From contig CM007989.1 in assembly GCA_002189035.1 (NCBI GenBank), positions 3,162,001 to 3,226,000 of the forward strand: DNA of 64,000 bases. Direction: 5' to 3'. The stretch's first letter is position 1; each line of letters begins with the position of its first letter. The position numbers and the translations under genes were made by a program. The notes below the pieces were generated by a model, which did no database searches, had not been told where the DNA came from, and was given only the letters and a program-made list of their open reading frames with translations. The stretch comes from Utricularia gibba (Eukaryota > Streptophyta > Magnoliopsida > Lamiales > Lentibulariaceae). Shown one piece after another: positions 11,291 through 25,384 of the stretch.

Positions 11291-14097
11291 TCAAGGGCCG
11301 GCAAGTAAGTCTGTTTCTCCGGTATCCCTGCGGGGTGACCGCCGTCTCTCTGTAGTTTCAGCATCCACCGCAGCGCCTCCACGTGGAGAACTCTCCGGTG
11401 AGTCTCCAGGGCTCCCCAGTCTCCTTGACTGCTGTTGAGGTTTGTCTTTCTTCTTTGCTTTGTTGTGCCAACTCTTCAATGCCTTGGAAGTTTGCTCGTC
11501 GAAAATCGATTTTTTCATATGGGATCCCATCTAAAGAAAGACATTCAGACGAACAGAATGAGAACATCTGCATATGGAAAGACAGATCCAAAATGGCACT
11601 GTTTGAAGATGAGGTACCTGTGTAACAAGGGCATACAGTGGAAGTGTAATGTAACTGCACAATACTTGTATTCCTACCCTGTTGTCAAGCATTAGTAAAG
11701 CTTCTTAGCATAGGCCAAATACTAAAGCAATATGAGAAAATAGGCCTGGTGAACTTTACCCTATACAGATTCTTACAACAACCAGAGCAAAATTTCGATG
11801 GAAGCATGAATGGAGTCCGAATTCATACTGCAGATGTTAAGAAAAATGTTGTGGCTGTTTTGTTCATGCTTGCAAGGGAAAGAAACCCATCAGAAAGCTA
11901 TAAAGATCAGTACCCAGATCCACAGGAAGAATGTAATCTCGAAGGCATTCTGCAAATCATTGACAAGAAACGAAGTCAATGTGATTTCTGAAGCTGTTGA
12001 TTGGTAGGTAAATTAGTACAGCAGCAGCTGGACCTGAAAGAGAGTAAGATGGATGAGATGCAGAACCAATGTTGGCTTGCGAAACCAGAAGTGTTCATCC
12101 GAGACTTGAACGAGGGGAATCCCTTGGATCACAGCATGTTTTTCTTGGATTTCAATAGCCATTCGTGTTATGATTGATTGAAGCTTCGTCCCAACTGCTA
12201 GAATCAACTTTAACCAAGCACAACTAGTCAGGATTTCTACTGCGTTTTAACAACAGGGAAATTATTGCAGAGGAAGAAGGCCTCACAATTAGTGGAACCA
12301 CTGACAACCAAAACATTGCTACTCCATCTGAAAACATGAAGAAAACTCTAGTTTCAAACTGATGTTCATTACCTTTTAGGATTCACACATTTGTACAAGA
12401 AATATATAAGCATCACCTTTCACGTTTAGAAGTAGGTAGATCACTGTGACCATCCACAAATGAGGGCTGCAGTGATGAATATGTGCTATCACTTCAATCA
12501 AAAAAAAGAGAGGTATGCAGATGAACATCATCTTACGGAATTCCCACGACGACTTTGAAGTCATCTTCAAGAGATCTTTTGATGTACTTCTGGAAGTCGA
12601 ATTTAGTGTCACTTGACAAATGAACCTGCACCAAGCATGATTGTAGATGCATAAAAGGTTCGAGAGCGTTAACACTTCGTGAAAGTACTCACCGAGACAA
12701 ATCCATGCCTTAGTGTCAAGTAGTCAGCCCTCTGTACTGAATATAAGATATGTCTGAAGAAGGAGGCCTTCACAGGTGCTAGTTAAACAAGTGAAACAGA
12801 GATACTTGTGCAAATAATGAATGAAATTGTAAAGCATGGTCATGTTCCTTACTATGTAGAAGACAACAGGATTCTGCATCCATGAACTTGAGTGGCTTCT
12901 CACAAAGGAGGTCTCATGTGTGAGCCTGAATCTTGATGGATCTGTTAAGAGAAGCTTGTCATTCTTTCTAGTTCCGAGGATCTATGCCAAGATTGCCTCA
13001 CCATTTGTAGCCTCATTATCTTGGACAATCTGTCTCTCCCATTCTTTCCATCCTCGAATCTACACGTTGGAATCAAATGGCACACCTGACTAAGCAGTCT
13101 AAAAAAAGGTGTTCGAAATATCGTAAGAGATGCTTACTTTCAACCTCCCAAGAGTCATTGTTAAAGCACCGTAGAAGACATGAAATACAGCCAAAAAGAA
13201 AATGAAGATGTGGAGTTGATGAAGACCATGCAGAGATATAAGAGGCTCGAACCCCTGTTGCTCAAAGATCAAGATCAAAATGGGTTATATTAACTACTAC
13301 ATAGCACACGAAACACAGTCGCTACTTGATTCTTATTGCTGCAATGTAAGAAACTATCTTGCCTCCTTGCAGCTGAAGGCTGAATCAGGACTAGATAATA
13401 TGCGTCGTGCCTGCAGCATCAGCAGCAGCCTATGGTGTGGCTCAGTGCCATGTTCTTCTCCCGCACCATGACCAGTTTCATGGCCTGCTCCATGACCAGA
13501 TTCATGGCCTGTTCCATGACCAGCATCATGGCCAGCACCATGAGAATCTTCAAAAAAATCACATGGAAGCATAGTATTGGCTATATCCTCAGGGATGCAG
13601 ATTCGGGCAATGTAGTTCTGTCCAAAAGTCAGAAGTAATGAAATGAAACCCAGAACCATCAACTCTACAAAAACAGAAAACAAGCAAAAGTCAGCACAAC
13701 AAAGAGTTTGGAGCAACTCAAAGAATAACTAATACACACGATTCATGCATACCTCCTTTTATTTTCTCAAGAGCTTCGACCAGAGAAAACTTCTTTCTCC
13801 TATGAAACGTCTGATAATTAAACACAACAAAGTCAAAAATGACATCGAATCATAAGACAAAGATCTTGATCTGAAACTGATACTTTGATCATTTCAGGGA
13901 GAAAAAGGGGAATAGAGTTAGCAATAAAACGGCAACAAACACTAGGAAACTGCACTAATCTGAGATACCTCGCCAACTTTATGAAGAGTCTTTTCCAGTA
14001 ATATAGAAATCACAATGATGACTGCACAGACCAGTGCCACGGCCCATGTTGCTGTGTGATTCAGCTCTCTCGACCCTGTCTCTCCTCTCCCAGACAT
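11291..14097 (-). CDS. MLO-family seven-transmembrane protein
   Basis: There are 14 exons on the minus strand: 13969..14097, 13753..13810, 13363..13664, 13138..13254, 13002..13059, 12853..12941, 12693..12767, 12537..12625, 12417..12466, 12034..12239, 11914..11949, 11760..11827, 11618..11678 and 11291..11530. They encode 525 residues. MLO marks include the first helix near residues 17-36, [19 protein letters not shown] (63-81), [62 protein letters not shown] and the calmodulin-binding helix [16 protein letters not shown] proteins are plasma-membrane calcium-linked channels or regulators in powdery-mildew susceptibility or pollen-tube and root signalling. The tail lacks the D/E-F-S/T-F motif of susceptibility-type clade V and looks more like clade III, which is my inference. 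Odd points: a His/Gly repeat in the first extracellular loop, a GC-AG intron after exon 3, and a divergent start to the exon at 12239. Confidence 0.9.
13450..13542 (-). repeat. 12-bp/24-bp coding repeat giving H-x-x-x periodic His/Gly stretch in MLO
   Basis: Codons about 104-134 of the MLO gene encode His at residues 104, 108, 112, 116, 120, 124, 128 and 134, separated by G-A/D/T/E-G. At the DNA level the alternating units CATGACCAG... and CATGGCC... recur every 12 bp. The stretch lies in the first extracellular loop, after Cys97. Confidence 0.9.
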
Positions 14098-15543
14098 CTC
14101 AGAAAAGTGTAGAGTCAAAAAACAAACGGCAATCTACGGTTCGACATACAATGCAGCAGTATCTGTCTCCGTTTTGGAGAATAGGGAGATTTTGTGCTTT
14201 GTTTGTGTGTGAGCGTTAGTTAGAAGATGAGTGAATAACTTTGTTTCTCTTCACGTTTTCGATGTTATGTGCAGACTAGATTAGTGCGAAAACAAAGGAG
14301 AGGCTGATCTGTTTCCCTATTTTGAGTAACATGGAGAATGGAGATGATGAAGATCAAATGAGAATTCAAGATCAGAAGACATGTCTTAGAGTCCAAGGAT
14401 TGTGAGCAAACACACGAAGGTAAGCACGAGGCCACTAACCAACATGGCATTTTCTCACAAACTTAAAGCTATAAGTTCATCCAAATGCTCGAAGTTTATT
14501 GCACTACCCTCATATTGGGTATGAACCATCAGGTTCATGAAATAGTCCGAAAACCTGTATACACAGCGCAGAAAGTTAGTGAAGCTATGTATGATGATCA
14601 AACAGGGGCGGGGAGGAAGAAACCAAATTGCCAGAATTGGCATGGCGGGCTTGAACTGAGACACAAGCTGCACTCCGGATCACACAAACGATTCCACAAA
14701 TCAAGAGCTTTTAACCATGATCGTCATCATCTTGCTCTGCATTAGTCTTCTAAACGACAATGATCGTCACCATCATACGTCATTGACAGTAGGCATTTTT
14801 ATTCGAAATGAGGCACCACCGAGTTGTAGTTCATAAAACACTCCAGTTTCATCAAGGAGTATCCCATGGCCTGGGCTCAGGAACAGCTACCACCGTACCC
14901 TGGCTGCAATTCATGGTTCAAAATCACCTGACATCCGAGCCTCGCGTGCTTTTTCAGCTGCCGTTCCCGAGGGCAGCACATACTTCTCCAGTCACTCCTC
15001 GACGTGCACCTCGCACTCGACCGAGCAAGCTTCTATATCGGTCCGATGGCGAAATGGGTCACAGCTCGATCAGTGACTTTTGCGGAGGTCGAGGAGGCGG
15101 AATAGAGGCATGTCACAACCCACGAAGTCAGAGAAAGTGTAGGAGATATCGAAATAATAGGGACGAGTGTTTCAATTGCAAAGATCGCCATTGCTCTCGC
15201 TTCCACTGGTTCAGACCCGCCGCGCCCTAGCAGAAAATTTCAACTTCTACCCGTCACCCTTCCGATTCTCGAGCTATCCAAATGATTTGAGCTAGAATGG
15301 TTGGGGTATGCAGTTTGCGATCTCAGTCACTATATGACAGTGTATTAACCGATCGACTTATCAAAGAAGTATCGAAAACGGCTATTGATCATCAGGTGCT
15401 GTGGAAAATGCAGAATGCGAACATCCAGGATAATGCATCCTAAAGTTAAGCCGGAGACTGAAAAGCATTTGAATGAAGCTCCTGATTCAATACAGAAACA
15501 AGAAAATTCCAAACAAGAGTTAAAACACAAGCTGCAATGCAGC
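14098..15543. other. intergenic; holds one unexplained GC-rich block
   Basis: Positions 14098-14480 are the likely 5' leader and promoter of MLO. Positions 14800-15230 are notably GC-rich with open frames on both strands. On the minus strand a frame starting MAIFAIETLVPIIS stays open about 52 codons, and pieces such as LGCQVILNHELQPGYGG and GILLDETGVFYELQLGG look protein-like but sit in different frames. They could be a decayed or multi-exon gene, but I recognise no family. Positions 15240-15543 are the 3' UTR of the inverted eL32 copy. Confidence 0.4.
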
Positions 15544-16262
15544 TTACTCGTCTTCCTGGCTGCGTAACCTGGCCAACTTGTTGGTGACGACGATGTCGAG
15601 TTGAGCAGCGCGTTCCACAATGTCCTTTCGTTTCTTGGTGGAGATATTATGAGCAATCTCGGCACAGTATGTCCTGAGATACAGAGGAAACAAGTCAGGG
15701 AATACCGCCTTTGAGCTGATATATGTAGTGGATGAGCTACTACCTGTTGTGCATCATCAGAACCTCCAACTCCTTCACATTGTGGACAACGAACTTCTTA
15801 AATCCATTAGGCAGGTAATGGCGAGTCTTCTTGTCTGACCCATAGCCAATATTCGGCATCAAGGTACATCCTTTGAACTTTCTCCTAACACGGGAATCGA
15901 TACCCTTTGGCCTGCGCCAGTTTGGCTGCGAAATGACTCGGTGTTACATAAAAATCATAAGCTAGCAAGCAGTCATCGTTGAGTTACATCCAAAACATTG
16001 AAATCTAGTTCGTTTTCAGGTAGAGAAATCCCAAATAAATGATATATTATACTTTTAATCGTGCAACACCGCACATAAGCATTAAAAAAATGCACTTATC
16101 TCATACACTAAGGGCATATAAACTCGTGGTGAGTGCTGAACTGAATATTGAAAGCATTATTGAGCATCAAACCTTCACAGAAACAAATCTATCACTTTGG
16201 TGCCTCTTGAACTTCTTTACCCGCTTCTTCACAATCTTTTTGGTCAGCAATGGAACAGCCAT
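15544..16262 (-). CDS. RPL32: 60S ribosomal protein eL32, copy 2 (inverted duplicate)
   Basis: Minus-strand exons 16173..16262, 15744..15925 and 15544..15673 have exactly the lengths of copy 1 (90, 182, 130) and encode 133 residues. The ends are the same (MAVPLLTKK... RLRSQEDE). Introns differ strongly, while the exons, the core promoter and part of the 3' UTR stay alike. Ribosomal proteins are commonly kept as two or more expressed copies in plants. The two copies point towards each other across the PARN-like and MLO genes, so they arose by an inverted local duplication or were left by an inversion. Confidence 0.97.
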
Positions 16263-16602
16263 TGTTTCTGCATGTGAAATAGAATCAATCAGGATGCAAT
16301 TCACGCACATTATAGTAAATCACAGAAAAACAAATCAGGAACTACACCACCCCAGAGCCCAAAATCACACAATATGCCTAACAGATACACAGCCTAGATC
16401 CTCTGCAAGAATAATAACAATTTTTCATAATCGGCTCATCCCAGCACGCACCAGAAAAACTAGACAATCAAAAATCGATACAACATTGTAAATCAAGATT
16501 AAGTTTTTCGAATTGCCGATTCCAAAACTGAATCAAACGAACCACATTACACAACGTTGCTCACCTCCAGGCAGCGGCGGAGACAATGACGAGCCACAAT
16601 AT

Positions 16603-16660
16603 GAATTAGGTTTCCGTAGTGTTTTATATAACTATTTGGGCCGCATTCTATTAACCCAAC
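16603..16660 (-). promoter_or_regulatory. eL32 copy 2 core promoter (site II, TATA, telo-box-like)
   Basis: Read on the minus strand the order is TGGGTTAAT, GCGGCCCAAA, TATATAAAAC, then CGGAAACCTAATTC. This is the same order and nearly the same spacing as in copy 1 (6961-7020), whereas the sequence further upstream is unrelated. Confidence 0.7.
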
Positions 16661-16816
16661 TTTGAAAGGGGTCCAGCTCGGAATGTTTTAGTGGAGGACT
16701 GCAGCCTTTCTGTCCAGCCCAGCAATTTTTTCCTCATTATTTTTAATAATTTATGCTACTTTTATTTAAAGTTTAAACCATTTGTAAGAAAATATTATTA
16801 AATTAACACCGCCGAT

Positions 16817-17457
16817 TCAGTGCAAGAACGCGTAAACAGAGGTCGAAATGTAAACGACGAGGGCCGACGAAACCAGAGACACAAGCGCGGTGACGGCGCG
16901 TGCGGCAGACTTGCTTCCACAAGAAAGCATTCCCAGCCTGATTTCTATAACATTCACCATCGACAGCATCAGAAACAAGCAGCCCATCACGGATCCAACA
17001 GCGGAAGCCAACATTCCGAATCTGAGAACCTTGAGATTAATGTGGGCTCTAAAGACTTCATCCACATCCTTGCTATTGATCAAATTGATCGCCAGTTTGA
17101 GACCTTGCGCCACCAAGGAAGAGAACAGGAAGAAGCTGAAGGAGACGACCTCAAAGACGATAAGCTTCTTGGCGATATCGACGCCCGCGTCGCAGGCGGA
17201 GGGGTTTTCGAGGCTGTGTTGCCCCGGAGTCGCGATTGAGAGGCCTACGAAGACGGCGACTGTGAATAGCGAGTTAACGTTCACGATCCCGTCGAGAGCG
17301 GTGACGTGGACGCTAGTAGTGCCGGAGGAAATCCTCTGCGACCGCGGCACATAGGGATCCTTCGGAATGCCATCCAGACTGCCGAACAAAACCCCAAATC
17401 AACAGCCAAAAGACAAAAAAGATGAACAAGTTCGTTAGAATCTTACTCTTCCATCAT
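16817..17457 (-). CDS. small multi-spanning membrane protein, maternal effect embryo arrest 60 (MEE60)-like
   Basis: A tiny first exon 17447..17457 (ATG ATG GAA GA) joins 16817..17378 to give 190 residues starting MMEDLDGIPKDPYVPRSQ. The family start with acidic residues before L-x-G-I-P explains why the first exon is needed; the long exon alone has no ATG in frame at the right place. Four hydrophobic segments are visible, starting near VNSLFTVAVFVGLS, then FEVVSFSFFLFSSLVAQGL, GMLASAVGSVMGCLFLML and AVTALVSLVSSALVVYIS. From memory this resembles Arabidopsis At5g05950 (MEE60), named from an embryo-arrest screen, with no known biochemical role. It lies just upstream of the eL32 copy 2 promoter, on the same strand. 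Confidence 0.75.
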
Positions 17458-19632
17458 CGTTTTTCAGGCAAGGGCTCCTCCACAGTTCAGTCCCTCGGCG
17501 GCCGAAGCAGTGACTGCTCCCTCCAAACTCTTGCTTTAGCTTTATTCGTTTCCTTTTTCTACTTAAAAAAATAGAATTGGGCCTACAGATTTCTTCGGAG
17601 CCTACGTCCGTAGACTATGGGCCTGTCGTATAATTTGAAATTATGTTTCGAAGTATGTATAAAATTTAATATATTACATTAATGTATAATTTAATATTAG
17701 GATATAAATGTATTTTTAGAGTAGATAAAAAGTGAATAGTATAATTTTTCTATTTGCTCTCTTAATTAATCGGTGAAAAAGATATTCAATAATCTAATTT
17801 TTGATTTACTATAAAACGATTGAAGATTAGAATATTTAAAAATTAAATATACTCATTTCATGAAATTATTAATATAAAACAGTATCTATCATTGATCTAT
17901 CCTATTGAAAAAATTAAAATTTAAATAATTATTTTATTTTTTTAATAATACTTGTATAATATATTGAATTCGACTTATTAGGTAAACCGAAAAATTGGTT
18001 CACAGATTTTAAAACATTACTGTACGGTAATGTAATGGTAGTGATTATTTTCCTTTTTTAATATAATTAAATACTATAATATACATAATTTATTTAAATA
18101 TATCATGAAATTTGGAATTGGACCTAAGAATCCAAAAGGTGAGATGAAAAATAAAAAAATACCCGTGTCGGTGGAAATTGAAGTATTTTTTTTGTCAGAA
18201 TCTTCTCAATTCATCATTTAAATATTATTCCAAATTCTAAATAATATTTAATAAATATATGTTTAAATTAGATATTTATTCCACGGGTTATTTCCTTATT
18301 TATCTTTGTTTGTCCCATTTGTGTTTGGGATATAATTAGAATAGGACACAAATATCCCATTTTGATTCTACGTACTTTTGATATAGGTTTTGGATAGTAT
18401 TCATGTTGTGGTAATGGGAGGATTAGGCAATATTAATAAAAGTAATTAAAAAAATATTATTTTTCATCATCGTTGGGAATGAATCATCTTGACCTTTTGG
18501 AAACCACATGAAACAACATTAGAGTAAACGGCAGCCTCGCTGGGAACTCCAGCTGTGTGTGTCTAGCGTCTACTCACAATGTCCTCCATTTCCTTTAGAT
18601 TTTTCATGTGGGTCTTCGTTGCTGTACAATCACCCTGAATAATTGCGTTATTCGGTTATCTTCCAAGGCGCTGAGGAGGCCCCTATGCTATGTGCACATG
18701 TGTAGGTAGATCTGAAAGGAAAGGATAGCATTACTACTTCCGGTGCTTTGTGCTTTGCTTTGACTGGATCAGACTTGTTCAATCCATTGTTTTTTTGTTT
18801 TCAGTTTTCCCTACGCCTGTATGCTGTCAAGTTTTGGGCTTTCTGTTGATTAAGATATTTGATGTAACTTTATGTTGGTATACGGTGTGGCGAGAGGCTG
18901 GGTGTTGGGGAGCTGTCGAGTTTGGGTTTTGTGGAATTAGGGAATTGGGTGTGTGCTTGTCTTTGTTACGTGTTAGTGATTTTTTTTTTTTTTTTTTGAA
19001 AAGGGAACGCATTATTCCGTGGCGTATGGGGGAAGTTGGAGAATCGTTGGGACTCTCAAGAGTTTTTGACTCGTAGTTGAATCTTTGCTGAGGGTACATC
19101 GAGAATCCCCTTTAATGACTTTTCGCCTCTTTGTCTATTTGATTCGTTGGTTGTGTCAAATGGGCCACTTTATGTTTCTTTACGTCTGAGAATCTAGAAC
19201 TTTTCGGTTCAAAATTTTTGTCTCTGGCTGTATTCTGAGCGGTTATGTGTTTCTACATAATGGTAACTCGGGCAAACAAATTCATTCTTGATATAACGGT
19301 GCTGGTGCAAAAGGGTCTCTGACAAAAATGGATTTTTTGCTTGACTTCCACATTTGTATTATAATCAAGTTTTTGAATTAGTGGACAATGCATCATAGAA
19401 AAGATCTTCTCCTGTGGTTTCTTTTTGAAAATATTTGATTTCTAAACATTTGTGTAAACGCAAGGCGCTATATATGTTGAAGCATTTTAAGATGGGCGTT
19501 TTGTTTATGTTGGAAAAGCGCCTTTTCTGAGTCTAGTTTTGTTACTCAAATTCAGGTGGATAGCTTTCGTGAGGAGGAAGCAGCAGCTACTTAGCAAAGA
19601 ATAATTGTTAGACACGAACATTCTTTGCTGGA
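17458..19632. other. intergenic AT-rich DNA, then BSK 5' leader
   Basis: Positions 17630-18480 are very AT-rich without coding signal. From about 18570 the composition rises, and 18700-19560 looks like a long 5' UTR intron of the BSK gene: it is T-rich, includes a run of about 17 T at 18980, and ends near TTCAG at 19556. No other gene is seen. Confidence 0.5.
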
Positions 19633-22667
<3,035 letters not shown>

Positions 22668-23499
22668 CAGGTCTCATTCGAACAGCAGCGTTCCTGCTTA
22701 ATTTGAAGGGTTTTTGGATGGGATTTAGGAGTAATACAAAGCTCTCTGAGAGACAAGCAAAAAGTGGTTTACTATGGTGATTCATTGTGGTTTAAATGCT
22801 TATTCTTTTTGGGTGTGGGAAAAAGGGGGGCTTGTTTTCTTGGCTTTCTCGTCTCTTGTTGTTCAAACAAAAGCTGATTAGCCATTGCCCATTGCCATGC
22901 TATTGCGAAAACAAGTCCAAGGGTGTTCCATGCTATGCCACAGTTGCTGTATGTATTGAGTTTTTGTATAGTGTTTTTCTCATCTGCAACCACTCCGGGG
23001 GTTTTCTGTTTATTTGTGTAGGATAAGTTGCTCAACCAGCCGAGTTTCCCCTTCGTGGCATTGGGCAACTTCAAGAAAAACTGTGATGCATCTCCTATCC
23101 CATCTCATGACTTTGAGTTTGGGGCATTATGAAAAGAGCCATAGCGTATGCTTTCCCATTGCTCTAAGTCTAACTTGTGGTGGAAATACTCTAGACTACA
23201 TAAATACAAAATGGAACATGCATTCCCTTTGGATTATGCATTTAACAAAGTATGTCTGCCATGGCTACATCAGAACAAGCTCCTTGAAAAACAAGCAAAA
23301 ACAAGGGTTGTGCTAGTGGATGTGGCCCAAACTAAATAGCATAACATAATCTATGATGCAAAATGTTGGAGATCAAGGGCACCAACAGCAACTTTACAAA
23401 TCTCACAGTATCCTTGTATGTCCGTGAATGATCAACTTTCATGCCCCCTGGTTAGCTGCCTTCTAACTAGCAATCCAGTAAATCGGAGATGGCATTGCA
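22668..23499. other. 3' UTRs of two convergent genes, nothing else seen
   Basis: The stretch lies between the stop codons of the BSK gene (plus) and the TDBD gene (minus). Open frames are short and unrelated to known families. Both 3' UTRs and polyadenylation regions must lie here. Confidence 0.5.
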
Positions 23500-25384
23500 T
23501 TAAATACCGACAACTTCAGGATATGCAGCTTGAAAACATGCTGATGAATGAGAAACCAATGTTGTTTTTAAGAGGAAAAGTTGTTGAGAAGTATTAATAA
23601 GCAGAATGGGATCCTAAGCTCAAAACGAAAAGAAAAGACAAGAGTCGAAGTTACTAACCTTTCCAAGCATCAAAATTTTTCTGGTTGACAGGGGTACCAG
23701 TTGAATTTTGAATTGCTTCAAAAAGCTTGTCTGTTGGAGTGTTCTTCAGTTCCTGAACGACAGCGTAAATGGTTTTTCCGTTTTCAAAGTAAATATGGTT
23801 GTTTGGATGTTTGGTCTTGCAACCGGCATGGCACTCGAACTCATAAGCAGTCACAACCTGGAGGAAAAACTTGAGTCTTTAAAGCAGGGGATGAATCTAA
23901 GACAACGGAACCTCACATGAGATACTGAATCTAAGACCTTGGAAATCTTGCATCCCTCACAGCTACAAAGATAACCAGACCCTTTAATGACGCCACGCAG
24001 ATTTTTCTGCAACAGCTCATAACATCTTAACCTTCAGAAAGAATGTATAAGTACGGTGGTTTTCAGTTTACTTTACCTCTCTTGACCAAGAAATGTATTT
24101 TACCGGAACACCATCCAGAATGCCAGTGGATAATAAACTTTTCACATTTGTGGGGAAGGGGCCGGATTGTCCTTTTTTGGACCTTAGGTGCATAGTGATT
24201 TGGGCACCATCAGCACCAGGTGTTGCTGCAGTTCCTGTTAGCTGCTCTGACGAATCTTTCCATCTCAATAAGCATCCAGATGAAAGGCTTGATGAAACCC
24301 CGTCACTTGCCAAATGCGTCTCAGAGTATTTCGTCTCTTCAAGTTTACAAGGAAAATCTCCGTAGGGTGTTTTTTGTGGCTTCTCCAGAGTTTCCAGACA
24401 TGATGAGATTTTATCTTGCTTGTACAGAGCTCCAACTGAAGCAATAATAGCATTATTTGGATCTCGAAGAGCACTCTCTGTGATGCCCCCCTTACTAGAG
24501 TTACACAGACTGGACATGAATGTTTCATTTAGTTTACTGAAGACAGGATCCACGCTGAAAATGTTATCAGAGGCAGTTACAAGTGACATGTAATCTTTGT
24601 CATACTGCACAACTGAGCTGTGTGAGTTGCCTGATCTGCTGCTCGAGGCCCGAACAATGGAGAGCATATCCTTATCCACATCATTATAATACGGATTTGC
24701 AAGCACGAAGTTGCCATATATGTTACCTGAGTCATGCTCAAATTGGATAGAACTCTTATCATCTATCTTGGTGAATGTAGGATCCACAGAATCTGCACCA
24801 TGAGCAGAGCTGTAAAATAATCTTGAAGGCAATTTATCAGCACTACACTGTAAGGCAGAACTGATTAGTTCATCTCCAATATAGCGCGAGCTCCTTGAAA
24901 AATCAGGCAAGTAGTTTTCGAAGATATTCAACCCATCGGGCTTAGCTTTCCCAAAACCAGCGCTATGAAATGAAAGATCCTCCTCCCCTGGCTGTGATCT
25001 TGGAAAATGAATAGGCAAACCATGGGCGAACTGGTTCCTTAGACACTTACTTTCCACATCGACAGCTGCGGATCGTATGGAAGGTTCACCCTTGTCAAGA
25101 ACATCAGAATGCTGGAGGAAACTGCAGAAATTTCGTTGGCTGCCATAATAGGAGCCCAAAGGATCACGACATAAAGCATTAGTTCTCACTACAGGGCCGC
25201 AAACTCCGTTCACGAAATCTACTGCTTGTTTCTTGTTAACCATTGAATTTTGCACGGAAGTATCCATCGACCACTGATGCCCACGCTTCAGCTGAGTTTT
25301 CAGTAATGCGTCAATGGTAGTCTCTTCGTTGGCCAAAGAACCAGGTGCATCAGGCAACCACATGTTCTTCGGGAAAGGCTGCAT
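23500..25384 (-). CDS. nuclear protein with Tify-binding domain (TDBD, pfam16135 type; At5g13660-like)
   Basis: Minus-strand exons 24077..25384, 23938..24006, 23659..23857 and 23500..23540 give 538 residues. The long first exon is low in conserved structure but carries NKKQAVDFVNG and repeated short blocks of the type DxDMLSIV / DYMSLVTAS that I recall in this family. The last three exons form the TDBD: GILDGVPVKYISWSRE, then NLRGVIKGSGYLCSCEGCK, then AYEFECHAGCKTKHPNNHIYF, with cysteines and histidines in zinc-ligand-like spacing, ending FQAAYPEVVGI. TDBD modules occur in plant chromatin and transcription proteins; the role of this subfamily is not known. The start is uncertain: ATG at 25384, or an ATG at 25738..25740 that is the last codon of an upstream exon spliced to CCTTTCCCG at 25377. 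Confidence 0.8.

Noticed and set aside
14808-15230. 140-codon plus-strand frame MRHHRVVVHKTL...
   Set aside because: Composition is Arg/His-rich as expected from GC-rich antisense DNA; no domain or homologue recognised.
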